The notes under the pieces are model-generated. The model was not told the origin of the DNA. It ran no database searches and saw only the letters and a list, made by a program, of their open reading frames with translations. 64,000 bases of DNA from Caulobacter sp. (GTDB taxonomy: Bacteria > Pseudomonadota > Alphaproteobacteria > Caulobacterales > Caulobacteraceae), in assembly GCA_029866155.1 (NCBI GenBank), contig JARWZW010000065.1:1-64000 (forward strand), given 5' to 3'. Position numbers and translations under genes: made by a program. The first letter of the stretch is position 1. Every line of letters starts with the position of its first letter. Shown piece after piece: positions 54,707 through 61,345 of the stretch.

Positions 54707-56551
54707 TCATGCGGCGGACCTGCGCATTGACCGAACGTCGGCATTGGCCATCTTGGCGTCGGCCGAGAAGAGGGCGAACTGTCCCACCAGTTCGGCCAGA
54801 CGATCGGCTTCGCCCTTGAGCGAATGGGCGGCGGCCGTAGTCTCTTCGACCATGGCGGCGTTCTGCTGGGTCATCTGGTCCATGTGGTTGACCGCATGGT
54901 TGACCTCGTTGAGAGCCGCCGCCTGTTCCCCAGCCGAGGCCGTGATCTCGTGGACCAGTTCTGCAATCTGGGTGACCCGCGACAGGATGGTGCTGAGGGC
55001 CGTTCCCGTATGTCCGACCAGGTTGACACCCTCGCCGACCTTGGTCGAGGCATTGGCGATCAGGCCCTTGATTTCCTTGGCTGCCTCGGCCGAGCGTTGC
55101 GCCAGGGCCCGAACTTCCTGGGCCACCACAGCGAAGCCTCGCCCGGCATCGCCGGCCCGGGCGGCTTCCACGCCGGCGTTCAGGGCCAGAAGGTTGGTCT
55201 GGAAAGCGATCTCATCGATCACCCCGATGATCTGGGCGATCTGGCTTGAAGAGGTCGCGATCTCGCCGACGGCCCTGATGGTCGCCTCTACGGTCCTTTC
55301 GGCTTCCTGGGCTTCGGTCCTGGCGTCGCCGACAATCACATTGGCGCGCTTTGCGCCATCGGCCGTCTGCCGGACCGTTGAGGTGATCTGGTCAAGGGCT
55401 GCAGCGGTCTGTTCCAGGCTGGCAGCCTGCTGCTCGGTCCGGCGCGACAGGTCATCGGCGGCCTGGGCGATCTCGTCCGAGCCGCAGCCAACGCCGAGGG
55501 CGGCCTGGCGGATCAGGCCGAGAGTCAGGCTGAGTTTTTTCGAGGCGTCATTGAAGTCGGTGCGCAGCTGGTCGTAGTCGGTCCCGAAGGACTCGGCGAA
55601 ACGGAAGCTGACATCTCCCGCCGACAGGCGCTCCAGGCCCTTGGCGAGGTTATTGATCGCATGGACCCGCACTTCGTTGGCGGCGCGGCGCTCGGCCTGT
55701 TGGCGGTTCTGTTCGCCCAGTTCCCGCTCACGGCTGGTCTCCTGCTCCAGGCGCAGGCTGCGGCGTTCCAGCACGCCTTCCCGGAAGATGGCCACGGACT
55801 TGGCCATGTCGCCCAGTTCGTCCTGGCGACCGGCGAAGGGCACGGGCTTTTCGTAGTTTCCGGCGGCAAGGTCCCCCATGTAGCGGGTGATGGACTCGAT
55901 GGGGCTGACAATGCCCTTGCGCATCATCCAGACGCCGCCGCCGATGATCAGGGCGAGCAGGGCCCCCAGGCCGGCCATGATGCTGAGGCCGAGGGTCTGG
56001 ACCCGGCTGGCCTCCGCCTCGACCCGGACGTTTTCGGCGGCGACCAGGGGCACCATGGCGTCGATCGCCTGACGGTGTTGCTGGTAGGCTGCGATCATGT
56101 CGCTGTTGGCCGCTTCGGCGGCGGCCATATCGGACCGCTGCAGGGCGTCGGTCATTCTGAAGGCCGAGCTCCAGACCTTCTGGGCCGCCTTGTCCGAGTC
56201 GCCATACAGAAGCGCCTTGGCCTGGGGCAGGATCTCGACATCGCGCCAATGGGCGACCCGGGCGTCATAGTCGGCGCGCAGCTGGGTCAGGCGCCTGGCT
56301 GTTTTCGCGGCTTCTCCAACGCTGCCGTTGGAATGGGCCGTGGTGGCCTCAAGATAGGCCTCGATGACGTACATGGGGGGCGGCAGGATGTCGGCGACCA
56401 GATCCTTGCCGGCGACAACCTTGGTATAGAGGGCTCCGCCGATCCGGACCTCATTGATCGAAACCCAGGCCGCTGCACTCAGAAAGAGCAGGCCGGCAGC
56501 CAGCGCGGCGCCGAAGAGGTTCATTGCGCCGGAAAAGCGGAGTTTGAGCAT
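54707..56551 (-). CDS. Methyl-accepting chemotaxis protein B
   Basis: A 614-residue chemoreceptor with the same layout as receptor A: TM1, four-helix sensor (about 33-188), TM2, HAMP and the [37 protein letters not shown] hairpin. Sequence identity with A is high throughout, with differences concentrated in the periplasmic domain and the linker (for example LRLEQETSRERELGEQNRQ). Both probably sense related ligands. GGGGAT precedes the ATG at 56551. The upstream region holds a GTATAC palindrome. Confidence 0.93.
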   Translation of the reverse strand: MLKLRFSGAMNLFGAALAAGLLFLSAAAWVSINEVRIGGALYTKVVAGKDLVADILPPPMYVIEAYLEATTAHSNGSVGEAAKTARRLTQLRADYDARVAHWRDVEILPQAKALLYGDSDKAAQKVWSSAFRMTDALQRSDMAAAEAANSDMIAAYQQHRQAIDAMVPLVAAENVRVEAEASRVQTLGLSIMAGLGALLALIIGGGVWMMRKGIVSPIESITRYMGDLAAGNYEKPVPFAGRQDELGDMAKSVAIFREGVLERRSLRLEQETSRERELGEQNRQQAERRAANEVRVHAINNLAKGLERLSAGDVSFRFAESFGTDYDQLRTDFNDASKKLSLTLGLIRQAALGVGCGSDEIAQAADDLSRRTEQQAASLEQTAAALDQITSTVRQTADGAKRANVIVGDARTEAQEAERTVEATIRAVGEIATSSSQIAQIIGVIDEIAFQTNLLALNAGVEAARAGDAGRGFAVVAQEVRALAQRSAEAAKEIKGLIANASTKVGEGVNLVGHTGTALSTILSRVTQIAELVHEITASAGEQAAALNEVNHAVNHMDQMTQQNAAMVEETTAAAHSLKGEADRLAELVGQFALFSADAKMANADVRSMRRSAA

Positions 56552-56876
56552 GACCGTATCCCCAAGCTGATCACAGCCAACAACCGGTCTCCCGGCAATC
56601 GGCGGCCTTTTCGCTTCGCTTCGCCATCCGACGGATTTCGGATAGTCCGCATGTTTTCCCGACCCATCCGCTCTGCAGAACGACCCCTTCCTGCAGTTCA
56701 AAATGGATCTCGATATCGACGGGCTTCTGGCCGTCTCAATCGGCTTGTGGCGTCATGCGCAGCACGCCTTTTCGTGGCGTCAAGTCGCACGTGTATTCTC
56801 AAATAGCGATGTTCGTGGATTAGTGATTTTCAATGAACAGATCGTATACGATCCGGAAAAACACCGCTGGCTGCGC
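56552..56876. other. Upstream region of chemoreceptor B
   Basis: About 325 bases between receptor B and the GntR gene, somewhat AT-rich at 56790-56860. It contains the palindrome at 56840-56853 and presumably the receptor promoter. No gene is seen. Confidence 0.45.
56840..56853. promoter_or_regulatory. GTATAC palindrome, candidate GntR/FCD operator
   Basis: GATCGTATACGATC is a perfect 14-base palindrome with the GTATAC centre typical of FCD-type GntR operators. It lies 24 bases beyond the GntR stop and about 290 bases before the receptor B start. Binding by the adjacent GntR protein is inferred. Confidence 0.45.
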
Positions 56877-57509
56877 TCAGGGCGCGGCATTGACCCGGGC
56901 TGCGCTCCAGCGCGCATCGAGCCTGGAACGGTAGAGGGTCTCGACCTTGCTTCGATCGCCGGACAGCCAGGCCTTCAGCAGAGAATGCACCTGCTGGATG
57001 TCCAGGGCGCCGGATTCCGGCGCCATGTGAACATACCGCTCGGTCCGGAAAAACAGGTGCCGCATGAGCGCCAGGCTCGTCGGGCGGCGTGCTGGCGCCA
57101 TCAGGGTTTCAAGCAATTCCAGACGCTCGTCAGCCGTCCGCTTCATGTTCTGAGGGGCTTCTTCAAGGGCCTCGAGCCTTCGGCGGACGTCCGCCCGCTG
57201 ATCAGCATCGGCCACGGTCGCCGCCAGGGCTGTGGTGGCGGGCTCGAAGAGGCGCCTAAGGGTGAAGAGCTCTTCTGCCTCCTCAAGGGTGAGAGGAGCC
57301 GCCAGATAGCCCTTGTGCGGCGTGCTGATCACCAGGCCATTGGCCTCCAGTCTGGTGAGCGCCTCGCGAACAGGAATCTTGCTCATGCCGAACTCGGCAG
57401 CGAAGGCGTCCTGGCGGATCGGTTCGCCGGGTGGAATGTCGTGATTGACCAGCCGTTCGCGCAGGACGTCATGTATCCGGTCCGACAGGGTCTGGATCGT
57501 GTTCGACAC
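56877..57509 (-). CDS. GntR-family (FCD) transcriptional regulator
   Basis: A 210-residue regulator. The winged helix (LSDRIHDVLRERLVNHDIPPGEPIRQDAFAAEFGMSKIPVREALTRLEANGLV) is GntR type, and the all-helical C-terminal FCD domain (LRRLFEPATTALAA, ADERLELLETLM, HLFFRTERYVH) would bind a carboxylate. The GTG at 57509 has GAAGGGA about 8 bases upstream; the ATG at 57530 has none. It is followed by a GTATAC palindrome and chemoreceptor B. Confidence 0.88.
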   Translation of the reverse strand: MSNTIQTLSDRIHDVLRERLVNHDIPPGEPIRQDAFAAEFGMSKIPVREALTRLEANGLVISTPHKGYLAAPLTLEEAEELFTLRRLFEPATTALAATVADADQRADVRRRLEALEEAPQNMKRTADERLELLETLMAPARRPTSLALMRHLFFRTERYVHMAPESGALDIQQVHSLLKAWLSGDRSKVETLYRSRLDARWSAARVNAAP

Positions 57510-57892
57510 TATGCCGTCCCTTCGCCCCATCTGACGCGAGGCTCTGTCGGGACGCTAAGCAGCGTCGAAACGATTGTCACACCGTATTTCCCCATAAGCG
57601 GGCCGTTTTGGGCGTGAAAAGGCGCGATTTAAGTCCAAAGATCGGCGATTTTTCGAATTCGGCCCGCTATTTCGGGGGGCGCGGGCCGAAATCGTCGATT
57701 TCGGTCGCGAAGGGAGGCAAGGGTGCGCCTGTCGGTTCGAGTGATTTCGGTGCTTGACCTCTGGCCGCACCAAAGAGGGCCAAAACGCCCGGGCGCCGGG
57801 CCGAAATCGCAGCCCGGCAATAGGTTCCCCCGGGTGCTCGATGTCGCGGATCAAATAAGTCAATGAAAACAGGGATGGGTCCAAGCCTCAGC
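57510..57892. repeat. Intergenic repeat boxes (CCGAAATCG)
   Basis: No gene is seen in this 380-base gap. CCGAAATCGTCGATTTCGG is a perfect palindrome (57686-57704); GGGCCGAAATCG recurs at 57683-57694 and 57799-57810, and GATTTCGG at 57743-57750. Related GTTTTGGGC/GCCAAAACGCCC elements lie near 57605 and 57778. It could be an operator array or repeat remnant. Confidence 0.45.
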
Positions 57893-57907
57893 TGGCCCAT
57901 GACTTGC
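57893..57907 (+). promoter_or_regulatory. Orphan sigma-54 flagellin-type promoter
   Basis: TGGCCCATGACTTGC has GG (57894-57895) and GC (57906-57907) ten bases apart, the sigma-54 spacing. It is followed by a leader homologous to that of flagellin 1, but no flagellin gene follows before 58339. Confidence 0.75.
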
Positions 57908-57920
57908 TCCCTGCAGGCCT

Positions 57921-57984
57921 GGGTCAGAAGACCTTCCCGGCGAAAAGCGCCGGAACCCCCGACCAGAATGGAAGGACGCCGCCG
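57921..57984 (+). promoter_or_regulatory. Flagellin-type leader with compensated hairpins
   Basis: GGGTC-AGAA-GACCT (57921-57934) corresponds to GGGCC-AGAA-GGCCC of the flagellin 1 leader, with both arms changed together. CCGGCG-AAAAG-CGCCGG (57937-57953) corresponds to its second hairpin. GACCAGAATGGAAGGA (57961-57976) is identical to the flagellin 1 ribosome-site region. Confidence 0.65.
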
Positions 57985-58206
57985 ATGCAAAACTCGGTGG
58001 ACTACTGTCGTGCACGCGCACCGCGTGGGCGCGACCCGACACATCCGCGGCGCAGGCCCCCCTGCGAACGCTTCAGAACGGCTGTGCGCTCATCCTGGCG
58101 ATGGGCGCCCGGCAGACCTTGCCGGTTTTGTCCCCGGCAAAGGTTGCCTAGCCATGCCCGAATGGGCAGGATTTGCCGGGTGAAATCATTGCTAACAGAC
58201 CTATAA
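57985..58206 (+). CDS. Candidate 73-residue Arg/Cys-rich protein
   Basis: A frame of 73 codons starting MQNSVDYCRARAPRGRD, rich in Arg, Pro and Cys, ending VKSLLTDL. Its ATG follows the flagellin-type leader, with GGAAGGA 9 bases upstream. The Arg/Pro bias is what GC-rich non-coding frames often give, so translation is uncertain. If real, it would be expressed with the late flagellar genes. Otherwise this is the scar of a deleted flagellin gene. Confidence 0.3.
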   Translation: MQNSVDYCRARAPRGRDPTHPRRRPPCERFRTAVRSSWRWAPGRPCRFCPRQRLPSHARMGRICRVKSLLTDL

Positions 58207-58252
58207 TGCAATAAAAACAATGCCTTATGGCGGCGCTTCGATCCCGCCCTGT

Positions 58253-58267
58253 TGGCCCGGCGATTGC
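58253..58267 (+). promoter_or_regulatory. Sigma-54 promoter of flagellin 2
   Basis: TGGCCCGGCGATTGC has GG (58254-58255) and GC (58266-58267) ten bases apart. It lies about 72 bases before the flagellin 2 ATG. Confidence 0.85.
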
Positions 58268-58280
58268 TCTTACCTTAGAC

Positions 58281-58315
58281 GAGCAAAATGCTCCCGACCG
58301 TCAAAATGACGTCGG
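58281..58315 (+). promoter_or_regulatory. Flagellin 2 leader hairpins
   Basis: GAGC-AAAAT-GCTC (58281-58293) and CCGA-C-CGTC-AAAAT-GACG-TCGG (58294-58315) are two hairpins with AAAAT loops. The nonamer GTCAAAATG is shared exactly with the flagellin 1 leader. Candidate FlbT-responsive structure. Confidence 0.6.
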
Positions 58316-58338
58316 CAACCTTGAATGAGGACATCGTC

Positions 58339-59169
58339 ATGGCGCTGAACAGCGTTAACACGAACACGGGCGCTCAAGTCGCCCTTCAGAACCTGAACGC
58401 CACCAACCGTGAACTGGATCAGGTCCAAAGCCGCATCAATACCGGCAAGCGCGTTGCGTCCGTCAAGGACAATGGCGCTGTCTGGGCTATCGCCCAGGGT
58501 CAACGCTCCACCTCCCAGGCTCTGAATTCCGTCAAGGACTCGCTCCAGCGCGGTATCTCGGTCGTCGACGTGGCCATTGCTGGCGGCGAGTCGGTTTCCG
58601 ACCTGCTGGGCCAGATGAAGGAAAAGGCGCTTGCCGCTGCCGACAGCTCGCTCGACACGGCCAGCCGCACCGCCCTGAATGAAGATTTCAAGGCTCTGCG
58701 TGACCAGATCGGCAAGGCGGTTTCCAACGCCGACTTCAACGGCTCCAACATGATCAAGGCCAGCGGCACCACCATCGCCGCGATTGCCAATGCCGACGGC
58801 TCTTCCAAGCTGACGGTTGCGGCTCAGTCCCTGGCCCTTGGCGGCGCCAACGTGACGGTGACGGCGACCACGTCGTTCGCCACCGCCACCACGGCAGCCT
58901 CGGCCCTGGCGCTGGTTACGGCCTCGATCACCAACACCTCCGCCGCCATGGCCAAGCTGGGCACCGGTTCGAAGGCGCTGGAATCGCATCTGGGCTTCAT
59001 CGGCAAGCTCCAGGACAGCCTGGACGCCGGCGTGGGCAACCTCGTCGACGCCGACCTGGCCAAGGAAAGCGCGCGTCTGCAGGCGCTGCAAACCAAGCAA
59101 CAGCTTGGCGTGCAGGCCCTGTCGATCGCCAATTCCTCGTCCTCGTCCCTGCTGGGTCTGTTCCGCTAG
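58339..59169 (+). CDS. Flagellin 2
   Basis: A 276-residue flagellin close to flagellin 1, with the conserved [48 protein letters not shown]-terminus and [43 protein letters not shown]-terminus, ending LLGLFR. The middle segment is Thr/Ala/Ser-rich. It keeps a sigma-54 promoter and AAAAT-loop leader. GAGGA precedes the ATG. A GC hairpin lies between it and flaG. Confidence 0.95.
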   Translation: MALNSVNTNTGAQVALQNLNATNRELDQVQSRINTGKRVASVKDNGAVWAIAQGQRSTSQALNSVKDSLQRGISVVDVAIAGGESVSDLLGQMKEKALAAADSSLDTASRTALNEDFKALRDQIGKAVSNADFNGSNMIKASGTTIAAIANADGSSKLTVAAQSLALGGANVTVTATTSFATATTAASALALVTASITNTSAAMAKLGTGSKALESHLGFIGKLQDSLDAGVGNLVDADLAKESARLQALQTKQQLGVQALSIANSSSSSLLGLFR

Positions 59170-59182
59170 TCGGTTCGTGATC

Positions 59183-59210
59183 GGAGGCGGGCGGGCAACC
59201 GTCCGCCTCC
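59183..59210 (+). terminator. Hairpin after flagellin 2
   Basis: GGAGGCGGGCGG (59183-59194) pairs with CCGTCCGCCTCC (59199-59210) around GCAA, a 12-bp stem with one G-T. No T-run follows, so it may protect the 3' end or partly attenuate transcription into flaG. Confidence 0.55.
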
Positions 59211-59291
59211 AACCCACACGCCTGTCCGGAGCGGTCTTGCCGGGCGCAAGTGAGGAGACGCCGAGCAGAAATGGCCGGCGATTTGGGAGAC

Positions 59292-59576
59292 ATGAGCAGC
59301 AATCTTTCACCCATCAGTGGACCCGAGCCCGTGGCCGCCATGATCGCCAGGCCGGTAGCGCCCGTCCAGGATCAGGGCGCTTCGACGCCCCCGCAGGGAC
59401 AGGCTGCGGATCTCCGGCTGGTCATCGAGGAAGACGCCACCACCGGATCTTTCGTCTACAAGACCCTGGATCGCCGGACCGGCGAGGTCGTGCAGCAGCT
59501 TCCCCGTGATGCAGTTCTCAAGCTGCAGAGCGACGGCGGATACACGCCAGGCCAGGTATTCGACACCCGCGAATAG
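59292..59576 (+). CDS. flaG: FlaG-like flagellar protein
   Basis: A 94-residue protein of the FlaG family. The N-terminal third is Pro/Ala-rich and disordered, and the C-terminal part (DLRLVIEEDATTGSFVYKTLDRRTGEVVQQLPRDAVLKL) is the conserved FlaG beta domain. FlaG proteins influence filament length. GGGAGA precedes the ATG. It lies between flagellins 2 and 3. Confidence 0.87.
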   Translation: MSSNLSPISGPEPVAAMIARPVAPVQDQGASTPPQGQAADLRLVIEEDATTGSFVYKTLDRRTGEVVQQLPRDAVLKLQSDGGYTPGQVFDTRE

Positions 59577-59706
59577 TCGGGTCCGGAGAGGCCGGACCCG
59601 AACTGGAAGATATTGACCGACGTCGCGATGCGACGGCGGCCATTGGCGTTTTTGAGGCGCGTCATCAGCCCAATCTGGGCGGATCTCGGGGCCTCCGGCC
59701 AAGTCC

Positions 59707-59738
59707 TTAACAGGCATGGTTTCCAGCGCGTTAACCAT
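59707..59738. promoter_or_regulatory. TTAACCAT-type region upstream of flagellin 3
   Basis: TTAACCAT at 59731-59738 and an inverted ATGGTT at 59716-59721 (11-base spacer), with another TTAA at 59707-59710. No sigma-54 GG-N10-GC element is found upstream of flagellin 3. The arrangement suggests CtrA-type rather than sigma-54 control. Confidence 0.4.
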
Positions 59739-59828
59739 ACAGACACCAACCCCGACTAGCCTCTGATTGGAAAGGCGGTCGAATCGGCGTCCGCCCCAGC
59801 GCCCAAAGGCGCATCGGAGAGACGGGCC

Positions 59829-60665
59829 ATGACCCTCAGCGTGCACACCAACCAGGCCGCGCTGGTCGCGCTGCAGAACCTCAACAAGACCAATGAGAGC
59901 ATGGACAGTGTCCAGAGCCGGATCAGCACCGGGCTGAAGGTTCAGGGCGCCAAGGACAATGCCGCCGTCTGGGGGATCGCTCAGGGGCAGAGGGGCGACA
60001 TCGGCGCCCTTTCGGCGGTCAAGATGAGTCTCGACCGTGCGACCTCGATTTCGGACGTGGCGATCACGGCCGGTGAGTCGGTCTCGGACCTGTTGAACCA
60101 GCTCAAGGAGAAGGTGGTCGCGGCGATGGATCCGTCGCTCGATACGGCTTCGCGCACGGCGCTGGATTCAGACTTCAAGGCCACCCTGAAGCAGATCACC
60201 CAGGCCCTGACCAACGCCAATTTCGACGGCGCCAACCTGTTGAACGGCTCCCTGACCAGCAACATCCGCTTCCTGGCCAATGCCGACGCGAATGCCTACA
60301 TCACCTTGTCGGTGAAGGACATGTCGCTCGGCGGTTCGATCCTGACGATCGCTTCAACCGCCTCCATCACCACGGCGACCCTGGCCACAAGCATCCTGTC
60401 CCAGCTCAACAGCTCGATCGCCAACGTTAACCAGTCGCTCGGCGATCTGGGCGCACAGGCCAAACAGATCGAGGCCCACAACACCTTCATCTCCAAGCTG
60501 ACAGATGTTCTCAATGGCGGCATCGGCAACCTGGTCGACGCCGACCTGGCCAAGGAAAGCGCCCGGCTTCAGGCCCTTCAGGTGCAGCAACAGTTGGGCA
60601 CCCAGGCGCTTTCAATTGCCAACAAAGCGCCCCAGATTGTGCTTTCGCTCTTCCAGGGCGGCTAA
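59829..60665 (+). CDS. Flagellin 3 (divergent)
   Basis: A 278-residue flagellin distinct from the other two: N-terminus SVHTNQAALVALQNLNKTNESMDSVQSRISTGLKVQGAKDNAAVWGIAQ, C-terminus [45 protein letters not shown]. It has an internal TLKQITQALTNANFDGANLLNG. Divergence in the core, together with a different promoter type, suggests a specialised segment of the filament such as the hook-proximal part, as seen for some Caulobacter flagellins. A hairpin GCGCC-CAAA-GGCGC (59799-59812) lies just before the ribosome site. Confidence 0.94.
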   Translation: MTLSVHTNQAALVALQNLNKTNESMDSVQSRISTGLKVQGAKDNAAVWGIAQGQRGDIGALSAVKMSLDRATSISDVAITAGESVSDLLNQLKEKVVAAMDPSLDTASRTALDSDFKATLKQITQALTNANFDGANLLNGSLTSNIRFLANADANAYITLSVKDMSLGGSILTIASTASITTATLATSILSQLNSSIANVNQSLGDLGAQAKQIEAHNTFISKLTDVLNGGIGNLVDADLAKESARLQALQVQQQLGTQALSIANKAPQIVLSLFQGG

Positions 60666-60716
60666 TCTCCGGCGTCGGGCTGGTCCTGGGTCCCGTCGGC
60701 TTGCTAGGCGTTGCAA

Positions 60717-61271
60717 ATGATCAGTCTGCGCGATCTTGAACCCGGGGACGAGGCACAGCTGCATCAGTGGCGTCAGGAGCCCGATGTCGAGCGGTGGATG
60801 TCCGATGCGGCGGTACCGGATCGGGCGACCCATCAACGCTGGTTCATCAGTCTGTTGGCGGATGCCGACTCCCGCGGCTGGATGATCACCCGGGGCGGCG
60901 CCCCCGCAGGTCTCCTCACCCTGACCGGTCTTTCCAGCCACCACCGGCGGGCCTCCTGGAACTGGTTCGTGGGAGACCGTGACTCCCGCGGTCGCGGTGT
61001 CGGCCGCGCGGCTCAGGTCCTTGGTCTGGACAGGGCCTTCCGGGAGCTTGGCCTGGACAAGGTCTGGGCCGAGGTGATGGCCGACAATGATGGCGCCCTG
61101 AAGCTGCAGATCGCTGCAGGGTTCCAGCGGGAAGGCTATCTCCGCGACCATGTCTTGAAGAATGGTCTTCGCCGCGACGTGGTGTTGCTGGGCATCCTGT
61201 CCTCGGACTGGAAGGCCCGGCGGGAGCGGGTCCGGACTCCGTTGGTCGAGGCCCGGCTGATCGCTGCTTAA
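60717..61271 (+). CDS. Second PseH-like GNAT acetyltransferase
   Basis: A 184-residue GNAT protein. RDLEPGDEAQLHQWRQEPDVERWMSD, ASWNWFVGDRDSRGRGVGRAAQVLGLDRAF and KVWAEVMADNDGALKLQIAAGFQREGYLRDHV match the PseH/FlmH type. It differs clearly from the gene at 46360. It may act on a different nonulosonic acid precursor or site. It follows flagellin 3 by 51 bases. The ATG at 60717 is preferred over a TTG two codons earlier. Confidence 0.85.
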   Translation: MISLRDLEPGDEAQLHQWRQEPDVERWMSDAAVPDRATHQRWFISLLADADSRGWMITRGGAPAGLLTLTGLSSHHRRASWNWFVGDRDSRGRGVGRAAQVLGLDRAFRELGLDKVWAEVMADNDGALKLQIAAGFQREGYLRDHVLKNGLRRDVVLLGILSSDWKARRERVRTPLVEARLIAA

Positions 61272-61345
61272 CCGGTTGTAAGCCTATGGCTCACTAGGGT
61301 GTCGAGGGGCCGTGCGTCTGCGGCCTCCTGTCTGCCGGAGCCGGC

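Noticed and set aside
57863..58183. 106-codon plus-strand frame crossing the orphan leader
   Set aside because: It would translate through the promoter and leader hairpins; the shorter frame from 57985 fits the ribosome site.
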